From positions 50,370 through 114,369 of the forward strand of contig NZ_JABX01000018.1 in assembly GCF_001469165.1 (NCBI RefSeq): a stretch of 64,000 bases of DNA, in the 5' to 3' direction. A program made the translations under genes and the position numbers. The stretch comes from Thiohalocapsa sp. ML1. Lineage in GTDB: Bacteria; Pseudomonadota; Gammaproteobacteria; Chromatiales; Chromatiaceae. Under the pieces are notes generated by a model, which was not told where the DNA came from, did no database searches, and saw only the letters and a list, made by a program, of their open reading frames with translations. Positions 19,045-27,548 of this stretch are shown piece after piece. How positions within the stretch are numbered: the stretch's first letter is position 1; each line of letters opens with the position of its first letter.

Positions 19045-20294
19045 GGCTCGCCCAGCTCCGCCAGTTGCGCCCTCAGCGTGCGGCTTCCGGTCAGCTCGAT
19101 GCGCTGCCGAAAGGGGCTATGGCCGGGCTTGCGGACCTCCACGTCATACGCCCCCCGCGGCAGCATCACGTCGAGCTTGGTGGAGCCGTAGGGCACGCCG
19201 TCGATATAGACCTCGTCATAGTAGACGTTAGAGCGCACGGTGAGCCGGAAGCGCTCGGCGTCGGCGGCCGCCGCCACGGGCGCCGGGGCGGGCTCGGATG
19301 GCGCCTCGGCATCCGCCGTGATCGGTTCCGGCTCCGGCTCCGGCTCTGGCTCCCGCTCCGGCGGCTCCGGCGGCGCCGTTGCCGGTGTCGGCGGCAACGC
19401 GGCGGCCGACGCCGGCACCGCCGCCGCCACCGCCCCTGCCGACGTCGGCAGCTTGCCCATGCAGGCCGCGTCGCTCAGACCGAGCAGCGCACAGGCATCG
19501 GCCAGGGTCGCCTCCGCGCGCAGGCGCGCGTCCAGGGCCACAACGTAGTCCCCCTGGCCACGAAAGCCGCTGTCGGTGACGGCGCTCTCCACCAGCCTCG
19601 GCTCCACACCGGCGGTGACGCGGTGCTTCGCCACCGTCTGCGCATCGGTGACGTCGGCGAAGAGCTGCTCCGCATAACGCTGCCGTGCCAGTTGCCGCGC
19701 CGCGTCCTCCGCGCGCGCGATGCAACCCGCAATGGTCTCCTCCGGCGCGCAGCTCACGGTATTGCGGACTTCAATCCTGCCAACGCTGCCGATCTCCCGC
19801 AGCAGCCGCTGTGCGCGTGCCCGGTCCAGCCCGGAGCGTAACTGCGCCACCGCCTCGGCCGCCGTCGCGGCCTCGGCGCGCAGGTCCGCCACCTGCGCCT
19901 GCGCCGCGGCCAGCGCCGCCTCCCCGGCCGCCAGCTCGGCACGCTGGCGCGCCTCCGCCGCCGCCGCGTCCCGATACGCCTTCAGCTCCGCCTCCAGCGG
20001 CGTCGAAGGCTCCGCCACCACCGCCTCGAACTGCGCCTTCAGCGCCGCGAGTGCGGCGGCGCGACGCTCCGCCAGCGACCCCTCCGTCGCCACCAGGGCC
20101 GCCAGCGCCTCCTTGCGGCCCGCCGCCGCCTGCTCCGCCGCGGCCAGCGCCGCCTGCGCGTCTTTAACCGCCGCCGACTGCGCGTCGATGCGCGCCTCAA
20201 GCGTCGATACCTCAGACGCCGTCGCGCCGCCCGCGGCCGTCACCAGCAACAGCACCAGCAGGAGCGCCCAACCGAAATGAAGGAATCGCCACAT
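19041..20294 (-). CDS. Exported coiled-coil protein with C-terminal PEGA domain
   Basis: 417 aa from ATG 20294, which starts directly before a signal peptide (FGWALLLVLLLVTAAGG). Residues about 27-160 form a long Ala-rich coiled coil, followed by a globular part with cysteines (TVSCAPEETIAGC), a PEPEPEP linker, and a PEGA domain (VYYDEVYIDGVPYGSTKLDV) at the C-terminus. PEGA domains are surface or envelope modules. It is coupled to the META protein. An alternative upstream start would add 21 residues. Confidence 0.75.
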   Translation of the reverse strand: MWRFLHFGWALLLVLLLVTAAGGATASEVSTLEARIDAQSAAVKDAQAALAAAEQAAAGRKEALAALVATEGSLAERRAAALAALKAQFEAVVAEPSTPLEAELKAYRDAAAAEARQRAELAAGEAALAAAQAQVADLRAEAATAAEAVAQLRSGLDRARAQRLLREIGSVGRIEVRNTVSCAPEETIAGCIARAEDAARQLARQRYAEQLFADVTDAQTVAKHRVTAGVEPRLVESAVTDSGFRGQGDYVVALDARLRAEATLADACALLGLSDAACMGKLPTSAGAVAAAVPASAAALPPTPATAPPEPPEREPEPEPEPEPITADAEAPSEPAPAPVAAAADAERFRLTVRSNVYYDEVYIDGVPYGSTKLDVMLPRGAYDVEVRKPGHSPFRQRIELTGSRTLRAQLAELGEP

Positions 20295-20619
20295 CGCCGC
20301 ATCATCCCGCAATTGACCAGACCCAAAGCCGCGCAACGACCACCGGAAATGCCGCAATCAAGCCGGACCCAGCGCGCCTCGGCAGCCCCTCGGGGATGCA
20401 ACGCGCAAGCGCCAGCCAAAAACACCAGCATCAAGCATAGACCGCGCCCCTGCCGCGAAACCGACAGGCCCCACCGCGCCGACCTATGGACCCGATTCAC
20501 AGCCCAGCGGACACGCTTCGGAGTTATGCACGAAACTGCCCCCAAAGCGATATCCGGCGTTTCCGTATTCCGCGCGCGGCGCACCGCCGTCGGGTCCGCT
20601 TCACGGACCATCCAAATGG

Positions 20620-20706
20620 TCTCCTCGTAGGAAGCCCACGGCCGCCATCTGCTCACTCATGTTCGGGAAGCGGCGCGGGTGGAGCTTGCTGGAGAGGGTG
20701 TCGGAC
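20620..20706 (-). pseudogene. Truncated duplicate of the 23.5-kb small gene
   Basis: The first 25 or so codons (SDTLSSKLHPRRFPNMSEQM and AAVGFL) match the gene at 23237-23570 almost base for base over 20637-20704, with one codon deleted; the initiator is TTG instead of ATG. Homology then stops and a TGA follows. It is a dead N-terminal fragment left by duplication or recombination. Confidence 0.7.
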
Positions 20707-20737
20707 AAGACTGAACCGCGATCCGGGCGCACCGCGC

Positions 20738-20870
20738 GTCTCCGCCGCCATCGAGAACATCTGCGATTTCGAGAACCCGGGCGACGACGCCCATGCCATT
20801 CCAGGCTATTTGTCGAATCGGGCGGTGGCGCAAGGCGGTCGCCGAAGCGCTCGGCGTCTAGCAGGCGCTG
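20738..20870 (+). pseudogene. GNAT acetyltransferase-like fragment
   Basis: One plus-strand frame reads IENICDFENPGDDAHAIPGY then LSNRAVAQGGRR, which resembles the GNAT core (YLSNLAVxPxxRRxGIG) without the downstream part. The gene is truncated on both sides. The call rests on this short motif only. Confidence 0.35.
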
Positions 20871-20931
20871 CCGCGGCGGAGCGCTGCTCGGGGCGGCGTT
20901 CGCGCCACCGGCCGGCGCCGATGGCGATCAG

Positions 20932-22413
20932 TCAGAACGGCGCCCAGAGGGACTTCAAGTAGGGCTGCAGCGCGTCCTCGTCCGCCTGCGCAAGCCGGCC
21001 TGAATTCTTCACCTGCCAGGCCGCGGTCTCGAAGCTGACGCCATAGTGCCGATGGAGGCCTTCGAGCACATGCTCGATGGCCTGCCGCCGGGCATCCGGG
21101 GTATGGACGTGGGCCAGCTCGGTCTCGACGGCCCGACCGGCCGCGGCCAGGGGCAGCAGCAGCTCCGCCGCGAAGGCGTTGGCGCGCTGCTCCACCGGTT
21201 GCGGCACGCGACCGCCGAGCACCTCCACCGCCGGCAGCGCGTCGTCGGTGTCCACCAGCAGGTGGCAGAGCTCGTGCGCGCAGGTGGTGCGCCGGCCGGT
21301 GGGCAGGCGCGCGCGCAGCCCGGTGCGGTTGACCATCACGGTCGGCCGCTGGCCCTGTCCCCAGACGGCGATGGCATCGAGCCGCTCGCTGCCCAGGTCA
21401 CGATCCGTCAGGTCGATCCCCCACCCCCGCAGCAACGCCTCCGGATCGAGTCGACCGTCGGCTTGGTCGAGGTAGTCCCGCAGCCGCTGCGCCAGGCGGT
21501 AGCCTTGCAGGAATGGCGTATCGTCCTGGTGGTCGCGCAGGGCCTCGGCAGCGAGCCCGCGAGGCTCATCCAGCGCCGCCGGATCGGGGCCGCGCGGAAT
21601 GGCCTCGATGTCCGCCAGGAGTGTCCTCAAGGCGGCGGGCTCCAGCGCGCCGCCGATCATTCGCGCGGCGGCCTTGAGGGGGTAGGGCAGCGGATCGGCG
21701 ACGGTGAAGGGTCGGGGCCAGACCTGTTCGAGGACCTCGGCGCTGAGGCCGGTGGCGGCCTCCAACCGCGGCAACGCAGCCAAGTCGCCGCGCGCGTGCC
21801 AACGACCCCGGGCCAAGGTCGAGCGGGCATCGCCGAGGGTCTCGATGCGCGCCAGGACTGCCTCGGCCAGGGCCTGCAGCGTGTCCATGGTCCGGGCGAA
21901 GTCGAGCCGCCATTCGCGCGCGACCGTGGCGACGCGCATCCGCAATCCCTCCCGCAGCAGGAGCAGGCTTGGTGGGAAGGCGCCCTTGAGCGATTCGCCA
22001 AGGTCGTGGACGAGCAGGAAGTCATCCAGCAATGCCTCTTCCGCTTCCGCCTGCGGCTGCGTCAAGCCCCGCCGTCGCAGCGCGGCGCGTCCGCGCAGCT
22101 CGCCCGGGTGTCGGGGCATGTCGAGCTGCGACGCGAAGGCGATCGGATAGGTCTCTTCTTCCTCCAAGTAGGGCCAGGCGACCGCGAGGAATTCCGCGAA
22201 GTCGATCCAGCTCCAACGCAAACCCCGCGGCTGGCCTCCCGCGGCGAACGGGCTGCCCCAAACCAGGGTGTCGTCCACCCAGAGCTGAAGATCGCCCCAA
22301 GTGCGCCCCACCGGGCCGGCGCTCCCGTAGTCATCCCGCCACCGCAGAACACAGCGCAGCGCGCCGGGCTCACCGAAGATCAATGGGTCGTTCAAAAACG
22401 CATTCTGAGCCAT
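20932..22413 (-). CDS. IrrE/ImmA-type metalloprotease, 493 aa (copy A)
   Basis: The zinc-protease motif TTCAHELCHLLVD (HExxH) lies at about residues 384-396, followed by the usual EQRANAFAAELLLP segment. This is the IrrE/ImmA (COG2856) domain at the C-terminus of a much longer protein; the 300 N-terminal residues are of unknown fold, with WGDLQLWVDDTLVWG and LRWSWIDFAEFLAVAWPYL near the start. Known IrrE/ImmA enzymes cleave or antagonise XRE-type repressors. A paralog of the same length is encoded at 27643-29124. No partner gene is adjacent on this side. The start lacks a clear ribosome site. Confidence 0.8.
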   Translation of the reverse strand: MAQNAFLNDPLIFGEPGALRCVLRWRDDYGSAGPVGRTWGDLQLWVDDTLVWGSPFAAGGQPRGLRWSWIDFAEFLAVAWPYLEEEETYPIAFASQLDMPRHPGELRGRAALRRRGLTQPQAEAEEALLDDFLLVHDLGESLKGAFPPSLLLLREGLRMRVATVAREWRLDFARTMDTLQALAEAVLARIETLGDARSTLARGRWHARGDLAALPRLEAATGLSAEVLEQVWPRPFTVADPLPYPLKAAARMIGGALEPAALRTLLADIEAIPRGPDPAALDEPRGLAAEALRDHQDDTPFLQGYRLAQRLRDYLDQADGRLDPEALLRGWGIDLTDRDLGSERLDAIAVWGQGQRPTVMVNRTGLRARLPTGRRTTCAHELCHLLVDTDDALPAVEVLGGRVPQPVEQRANAFAAELLLPLAAAGRAVETELAHVHTPDARRQAIEHVLEGLHRHYGVSFETAAWQVKNSGRLAQADEDALQPYLKSLWAPF

Positions 22414-22677
22414 TGTTGCGGCTGGGCCATCGATCTCCCGGGTTGCTCGGCGTATCGGCTTTGCGGATGCCGGGGACGTTCTCTCCTGGACGCGCCCCGA
22501 TTGCCGCGAGTCTGTCCATCTGCGCGCGTCGGCAGGTTGGTGGGAACGAGGCAGATTTCTTCGGCCCTGGCAAGCGGTTGGCGCAAAGCCGCTATCACTA
22601 TCGCGACCACACCGTGGCCCCGACGGCGGCCACCTGGGCGGCGCCGTCGAGCACGGGCAGCTCGGTGTCGCCCGGGA
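22414..22677. other. Interval without intact gene
   Basis: No supported gene. A minus-strand frame with PGDTELPVLDGAAQVAAVGA near 22600-22680 could be the tail of a lost gene, but nothing upstream of it survives. Confidence 0.3.
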
Positions 22678-22756
22678 AATGAGGCTGCGGAGATCCCTGC
22701 GCCGTCAAGCAGGATGGCGGTGACGCGCGTCACGCGTCAATGAGGCCGCGGCGAAT
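22678..22756 (-). CRISPR. Relic two-repeat CRISPR unit matching the main array
   Basis: Bases 22737-22756 (TCAATGAGGCCGCGGCGAAT) are identical to 20 consecutive bases of the main array repeat. Bases 22678-22694 (AATGAGGCTGCGGAGAT) equal the two outer parts of the same repeat with 14 inner bases deleted and one mismatch. The 39 bases between the end of the first and the inferred start of the second (22734) are of spacer length. Orientation equals that of the array at 30812-38052, 8 kb away. Only this remnant is visible. Confidence 0.7.
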
Positions 22757-22759
22757 ACG

Positions 22760-22899
22760 GCTACCGTGCTCGTAGCGCCTCCTGATGATTTCTGCATAAC
22801 GACCTGACCGCTGCGCCGGCGCACCTCGAACAACCCGTACCGCGAGAGGATGTCGCATACCGCCTGACCGAATAAGACCGGCAGCCTGGCCAATGGCAA
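22760..22899 (-). pseudogene. Degenerate HicA/YcfA-type toxin
   Basis: Reads MPLARLPVLFGQAVCDILSR, YGLFEVRRRSGQVVMQKSSGG. HicA proteins have LPVLSGxxVxxxLxxxGFxxVRRRGSHxxMQ; here GSH has become SGQ and the C-terminal half (VPVPxHxELxxGTL) is missing because the frame runs into the relic CRISPR repeat. Loss of the catalytic His implies a dead toxin. Confidence 0.5.
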
Positions 22900-23051
22900 C
22901 GTGACGCGGCAGTCGCTCTACGACGTCCTCAAAGGCGTGGTATCAGCCCCTGATGCGCGCAACGTGCGCGGGCGCCGACTGGTTCTGAGCGCGGTCCCGG
23001 CGAAACGGCGCGGAAGGGGTCGCACAGCAGCACGCGGCCCGCGGTCTCGGC

Positions 23052-23200
23052 CTACATCTTGGCGGGCAGCACCAGAAACGCCGGCACCGAGCCCGGTGCC
23101 GCAGAACAGGTTCGACGCCAGGCCGATGCCGGCCTCAACGTAATCGTGCGCCACCAGGTGCCGGCGGATCTTAGCCGCGACCCCGCCGCGGAACAGACAA
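23052..23200 (-). pseudogene. HsdM (type I N6-adenine methylase) fragment, frameshifted
   Basis: One frame shows KIRRHLVAHDYVEAG and IGLASNLFCGTGLGA, the neighbouring frame continues VPAFLVLPAKM and stops. Together they match the HsdM segment that follows the NPPY motif (IRxxLxxxDxVEAVIxLPxNLFYGTGIPAxxLVL). Upstream methylase motifs are absent, so this is a broken remnant with a frameshift near 23080. Confidence 0.55.
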
Positions 23201-23236
23201 CGATTCGCGGCTGCGCGCGGGGCGGGCGGCGCCGAT

Positions 23237-23570
23237 TCAGGGCACCGCAGCCGCCAGCGCCAAGCCCGTGCGCGTGCTGACCAGCGCAACGAAGGCTTGA
23301 CCATTCCGCCGCATCGAGCCCCGCCGCCATGCCGAGCCGTGCCAGGTTCGCCTGCAGGTCCGCGGCGGCGCCGAAGAACACCGTCTGCCCGCGACGACCA
23401 TCCGCGGTCACCGGCACCGCCAGCACGCCGCCCTCCGGCGTCACATGCAGCTCCGCGATCGCGGGCTCGGTGAAGGCCTCGTCGAGCACGAAGCCCACGA
23501 CGGCCGCCATCTGCTCACTCATGTTCGGGAAGCGGCGCGGGTGGAGCTTACTGGCGAGGGTGTCGGACAT
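23237..23570 (-). pseudogene. Small unknown gene with single-base frameshift
   Basis: Begins MSDTLASKLHPRRFPNMSEQ and runs about 89 codons; after LDAAEW one extra base shifts the frame, and the continuation in the next frame, QAFVALVSTRTGLALAAAVP, ends at TGA 23237. Removing one T would restore a protein of about 111 aa. I do not recognise the family. Its first codons are duplicated at 20640-20706, so this unit has been copied locally. Confidence 0.5.
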
Positions 23571-24243
23571 GGGCGAAGGCTAACGCATGGGCATGGATTC
23601 GTCGCGCGTCACGTTGCGCGGCCAGCACGCGTCCGCGGACGCCGGCGCAGTCCGACCGTTCCGCCAACCCCGTCGCCACCGCGCGAACCTGATGCAGCCT
23701 GAACGAAACCAGTCTTGTCCGCGCCAGCGGGGCAAGGCCGAAGGTTCGCAAAGCGTCAGTAAATCCCGACTTCGTGCTGTATGGGTCGCCGACTATCGTG
23801 GTCCGTCCCTGTTTTTCGCGCTGTTTTTCGCGTGGCACTCATGACCCCGGCGGCAACGACATCGGTATCCAGCACCAACACCATATGCCATAGGATATCG
23901 GGCGTCGGGGAAAGCACCAGGTGCGCTTGCCCGGGCCATCTCTCGCGGGTGGGGGCCAAGTGGGAGGCGCCAACCACGGTTTCGGCGCGGCGTCCGGGCA
24001 GCGGATGCCGTCGCCGGCGCCTCCTCAGCAGGTTTGCTGGAAAGCAACCTTCGCGCCTCCCCGCGGCCGCCGTCCTCGCCGGGGCTTCTGCGTTGGCTGC
24101 ATCGGCGCCTGGAGATGCGGGTGTGAGCGGCGTGGTGGGGCAGGGCGGCTCGCGCACTGCGGACGCCGTGCGAACGGCTTGAGCCGCCGCCGGCTGCTGT
24201 TCCATCATGCCGATTCCCGTTACAACCATTCGCGAGGTGACCC
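23571..24243. other. Decayed interval
   Basis: No intact gene. It contains a PIN-like fragment (23756-23884) and, from about 24120, the left copy of the sequence duplicated in front of both Uma2 genes. Confidence 0.4.
23756..23884 (-). pseudogene. N-terminus of a PIN-domain (VapC-like) protein
   Basis: 42 codons starting MVLVLDTDVVAAGVMSA, which matches the first strand and catalytic Asp of PIN nucleases (VxLDTNVxVxA). The rest, including the later acidic residues, is missing. Probably a dead toxin fragment. Confidence 0.4.
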
Positions 24244-24792
24244 ATGGAGGCGGTCGAGCTGCAGACGGTGCATGACCTGTTGATGTCGCCGGAGGAGCGC
24301 GTCGAGCTGATCGGCGGGGAGATCGTCCGCCGGCCCATGACGCGGGCGCGTCATTCCCAGGCGCAGAGCCGAATCGACCGCGGCCTCAGCCCGTTCGACG
24401 ACGGGGCCGGCCCCGGTGGCTGGTGGATACTCCCCGACATCAGCGTCGCCTACGAGCCCCACGAATGCCCGAGCCATGACCTCGCCGGCTGGCGTCGCGA
24501 GCGCCTGCCGCGGCTGCCCGACGGCCCCATCGCGCTGCCGCCGGACTGTGTCTGCGAGATCGTCTCGCCGGGGCACGAGAAGAAGGACACCGTGCAGATC
24601 CCGCTCCTGCTGCGTCGCCACCACGTGCCCTTCTATTGGCTCATCTGGCCCGAGCGCCGAACCCTCGTCGCCCACGCCCTGGACGCCGACGGCTGGCGCG
24701 TCATCGCGACGCTGAAGGATGCAGACCGAGCCCGCGTGCCGCCGTTCGAGGCGGTGGAGCTGGACCTGGGTGTTGTGCTCGGCGACGCGTAG
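24244..24792 (+). CDS. Uma2-type (DUF820) PD-(D/E)xK nuclease-like protein, tandem copy 1
   Basis: 182 aa of the Uma2 superfamily: LPDISVAYEP, LPPDCVCEIVSPGHEKKDTV and VPFYWLIWPERRTLVAHALD follow the restriction-endonuclease-like core. The usual lysine after the second acidic motif is not obvious. The function of the family is unproven; a restriction or mobile-element role is often suggested. A GAGGTGA ribosome site directly precedes the ATG. It is over 90% identical to the next copy except for residues about 40-60. Confidence 0.75.
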   Translation: MEAVELQTVHDLLMSPEERVELIGGEIVRRPMTRARHSQAQSRIDRGLSPFDDGAGPGGWWILPDISVAYEPHECPSHDLAGWRRERLPRLPDGPIALPPDCVCEIVSPGHEKKDTVQIPLLLRRHHVPFYWLIWPERRTLVAHALDADGWRVIATLKDADRARVPPFEAVELDLGVVLGDA

Positions 24793-25100
24793 CGGCGGGG
24801 CGGCCCCCGCTGGGGGCGTATCTAGGGCGGCTTCGCCTCAGACCGACGAGTCGTGCTCATCGCTATCGCTATCGGGTTGGCTCGGTCGATTTCGATTTGG
24901 ATTTTGCTAGCGATCCCGTTAGCGATCCCGATAGCAATCTCGATCGCGACGCACTTGGGGGTATCCGAAGTGTGAGCGGCGCAGTGGGGCAGGGCGTCTC
25001 GCGCACTGCCGAACCGACGTGGCCACGCCAACGGCTTGAGCCACCGCCGGCCACTGTTCCATCATGCCGATTCCCGCCACAACCCTTCGCGAGGTGATCC

Positions 25101-25649
25101 ATGGAGGCGGTCGAGCTGCAGACGGTGCATGACCTGTTGATGTCGCCGGAGGAGCGCGTCGAGCTGATCGGCGGGGAGATCGTTCGCCGGGCGATGACGC
25201 GCGCGCGCCACGCCCAGGCGCAGGGGCAGGTCAGACAGGATCTCGGGCCCTTTGCCGGCGGTTCTGGTCCCGCCGGCTGGTGGATACTTCCCGACATCAG
25301 CGTCGCCTACGAGCCCCACGAATGCCCGAGCCATGACCTCGCCGGCTGGCGTCGCGAGCGCCTGCCGCGGCTGCCCGACGGCCCCATCGCGCTGCCGCCG
25401 GACTGGGTCTGCGAGATCGTCTCGCCGGGGCACGAGAAGAAGGACACCGTGCAGATCCCGCTCCTGCTGCGTCGCCACCACGTGCCCTTCTATTGGCTCA
25501 TCTGGCCCGAGCGCCGAACCCTCGTCGCCCACGCCCTGGACGCCGACGGCTGGCGCGTCATCGCGACGCTGAAGGATGCAGACCGAGCCCGCGTGCCGCC
25601 GTTCGAGGCGGTGGAGCTGGACCTTGGCGTCGTGCTCGGCGACCGGTAG
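25101..25649 (+). CDS. Uma2-type (DUF820) nuclease-like protein, tandem copy 2
   Basis: 182 aa, near-identical to copy 1 with clustered differences at residues about 32-60 (RRAMTRARHAQAQGQVRQDL versus the other copy), suggesting divergence of one patch or gene conversion elsewhere. Same PD-(D/E)xK core and same ribosome site. CVCEI in copy 1 is WVCEI here. Confidence 0.75.
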   Translation: MEAVELQTVHDLLMSPEERVELIGGEIVRRAMTRARHAQAQGQVRQDLGPFAGGSGPAGWWILPDISVAYEPHECPSHDLAGWRRERLPRLPDGPIALPPDWVCEIVSPGHEKKDTVQIPLLLRRHHVPFYWLIWPERRTLVAHALDADGWRVIATLKDADRARVPPFEAVELDLGVVLGDR

Positions 25650-25679
25650 TGCCGGTTTCGGCCTGATGACCTCAGCCCG

Positions 25680-26471
25680 TCAGCGCGAGAACAAGTCCGC
25701 GATGACGGCGGCCGATGCGGCCGTGCCGACGCCGCGCAGCCATTGTTCCAGCTCCGCGTGATCGCGGCATGCCTCGACGCGCTCGTGCTGCGGCGGGTCC
25801 AGCGCGAGCCCTTTGGCCTCGGCGACGCTGATGACCGCCTGGCGCAGGCCGCGCAGGACGCCTTCGTCGATGCCCTCGGCCTCCCCCGCGGCGCGCAGGC
25901 TCTCGTACCCGGCACGCTGCAACAGGTTGCGCAGGGTTGCCGCATTGGCGGCATCCTCGTCGTACAGCGCCTGCACCGGAATCGTATTGCGGAGCACGCC
26001 CGGCGCTGCCAGCTCGTCGCCCGCGCGCAGCACTTGCAGCGGCTGCCCCGGCGCATGCACCTCCACCTGCCGCGGCATGCCGAGCCGAACCACCCACACC
26101 CATTGCGTGCCGGCCGCGAGCAGTTCGGCGATCTTGAGCTGCAGCTCGCGTTCATCCTGGCCCGTGTCGGCGTACTCCACGGCCAGCGGCGGCGCCCCTT
26201 GGACCCAGCCGGGCCGGTCCGGTCTGTTGCCGACCGCCACGTCCGGGGCGCGGAGCGTGTCCGCGGATAGCGCATAGCCGGTATCCACGCCGACGGCGTC
26301 CACCGCCGGGTCGGTGCCAAGCACTTGCGCGCCGGCCCGGTTGGCACGGGAACCGCGGCCACCGGTCGGCTCGCGGAGGATCGGATGCCCGCGCGAGAGC
26401 TCATAGGCATCGCCCGAGCGCAGTTGCTCCGTCCGGAAGGGACCGGGCTGGCGCTTGATGGTCTTGTCCAT
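25680..26471 (-). CDS. Larger Uma2-family protein with C-terminal helical extension
   Basis: 263 aa. The middle (about residues 95-160) has the core LAVEYADTGQDERELQLKIA and ELLAAGTQWVWVVRL, with Glu, Asp and Lys at Uma2 positions; about 100 C-terminal residues form helices (EGIDEGVLRGLRQAVISVAE) as in many DUF820 proteins. It is the last gene of the minus-strand run below the cyclase-like gene (114-base gap) and converges with the tandem Uma2 pair. Confidence 0.75.
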   Translation of the reverse strand: MDKTIKRQPGPFRTEQLRSGDAYELSRGHPILREPTGGRGSRANRAGAQVLGTDPAVDAVGVDTGYALSADTLRAPDVAVGNRPDRPGWVQGAPPLAVEYADTGQDERELQLKIAELLAAGTQWVWVVRLGMPRQVEVHAPGQPLQVLRAGDELAAPGVLRNTIPVQALYDEDAANAATLRNLLQRAGYESLRAAGEAEGIDEGVLRGLRQAVISVAEAKGLALDPPQHERVEACRDHAELEQWLRGVGTAASAAVIADLFSR

Positions 26472-26585
26472 GTCGCCTCCGTCGCCGGGACCACTGCATC
26501 AAGCGGTTGAACAGGCGAAGAAAGCAAAGCAGACAGCACCGCGCGAGCCGGCGCCGAAGGCCGCCGCGCGCGCGGATGCCCGCCC

Positions 26586-27548
26586 TCAGCGCGCCGGCGC
26601 GCGCCCGCCGAAGAGCTCGGCGTAGACCCGCTCCATGGCCCGCACGCCGTCGATCTTCACATGCCACAGGTCCCGATCGACGGTTGGGCAGAACATGTCC
26701 ACGGTCTCGTCGGTGTGGTCGGAAAAATGCTCCTGGCTGCCGTGCTGGATCATGTCGATGCCGATGCGGCTGCGCACCAGGGCCTCGAAGCGCCGCCAGT
26801 CCTCGCCGTGCACGTGGCCCTCGCCGTCGAAGGCGCCGGCGCGGGGCACGCGCGAGCCCGGTCGATCCTTGTGGACCAGGGCGTAGAGGTCGTAGTCGCC
26901 GTGGATGTAGGAGCAGCCCTTAGGCAGGGTGCTCAAGGCATGGCGGTCGATGTTGTGCTCCGGCAGCAATTGAAAGCCGAGCGCGCCGGGCTGCTCCAGC
27001 GTTCCGGTGCGGATGGATTCGGCCGCGAGCCGGGCGCCCGCCGTTCGGCTTGACGGGAACACTTGCGTGCCCTCGCCGCGGCGCATGACACAGCCGAAAT
27101 AGCCGGACTGGGTGTCATCCTGGACGGCGAAACCGCGCGGCGGCCCCCCGGCCCAGTACTTGTCCCAGGTGGCGATGGCCGCGGCATGCGTCTCGGCGCT
27201 GCCGCCGAAGGCCGAGGCCCCCACCCGGCGCGGGTCCACGACGAGCCCGGCGCAGTCGCTGCGGATCATCCGGCCGCCCGCATCGGGCAGCCGCGCATCG
27301 GTCTTCGCCGTCTTGGGCTTGCAGGCGAGCGGCTTGGGGACGAATCCCTGCCAGCCGACATACTTGATCGACTCCGGATTGGTGCGCCGCAGCAGGATAA
27401 AGAGCCCCAGGCGATGGCTCGCCTCGCGCAGCACGTCCACATGATCGTAGTGGACATAGTCCATCAGCTCCTTGAGCGGCACGGGCGTGGTCAGGCGGTG
27501 CAGTGTGGCGAGGCGCTCGGGGTCGTCGATCAGGTTGGGGTCGTGCAT
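26586..27548 (-). CDS. Edema factor/CyaA/ExoY-like nucleotidyl cyclase homolog
   Basis: 320 aa. Seen: R55-x-NP (57-58), K72 and K79, DYDLYAL with D218 and D220, and QHGSQ with H269. In edema factor the catalytic set is R329, K346, K353, D491, D493, H577; R-to-K spacing 17 and K-to-K spacing 7 match exactly, and K-to-D spacing is 146 versus 145. The post-lysine SSDWGP segment and the Asn after HGTE are not conserved (TAKTD and F275 here). There is no signal peptide. Inference: a class II cyclase-toxin fold that may make a cyclic nucleotide, or a degenerate relative. It lies 94 bases after the IrrE-type protease gene on the same strand. Confidence 0.65.
   Translation of the reverse strand: MHDPNLIDDPERLATLHRLTTPVPLKELMDYVHYDHVDVLREASHRLGLFILLRRTNPESIKYVGWQGFVPKPLACKPKTAKTDARLPDAGGRMIRSDCAGLVVDPRRVGASAFGGSAETHAAAIATWDKYWAGGPPRGFAVQDDTQSGYFGCVMRRGEGTQVFPSSRTAGARLAAESIRTGTLEQPGALGFQLLPEHNIDRHALSTLPKGCSYIHGDYDLYALVHKDRPGSRVPRAGAFDGEGHVHGEDWRRFEALVRSRIGIDMIQHGSQEHFSDHTDETVDMFCPTVDRDLWHVKIDGVRAMERVYAELFGGRAPAR

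Larger units (their letters stand above)
20295..20931. other. Non-coding/decayed interval
   Basis: No intact gene. It contains two recognisable fragments listed separately: a truncated copy of the small gene at 23.5 kb (20640-20706) and an acetyltransferase-like remnant (about 20738-20870). This marks the left edge of the accessory island. Confidence 0.5.
24120..25655 (+). repeat. Tandem duplication of a Uma2 gene with its upstream region
   Basis: The block 24120-24792 and the block about 24970-25649 share the leader (GTGAGCGGCG start, GCGAGGTGA before the ATG) and the whole reading frame. The 308 bases between genes (24793-25100) carry a degenerate period-12 repeat of GATCCCGTTAGC type at about 24905-24945 and otherwise the duplicated leader. 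Confidence 0.85.

Noticed and set aside
20932..22413. Calling the IrrE-type proteins simple phage ImmA
   Set aside because: They are three times longer than ImmA, with a large N-terminal region and no adjacent XRE repressor gene.
23052..23570. A single 172-aa gene
   Set aside because: Its first half is a small unknown protein and its last residues belong to an HsdM-like fragment in shifted frames; the middle is nonsense.
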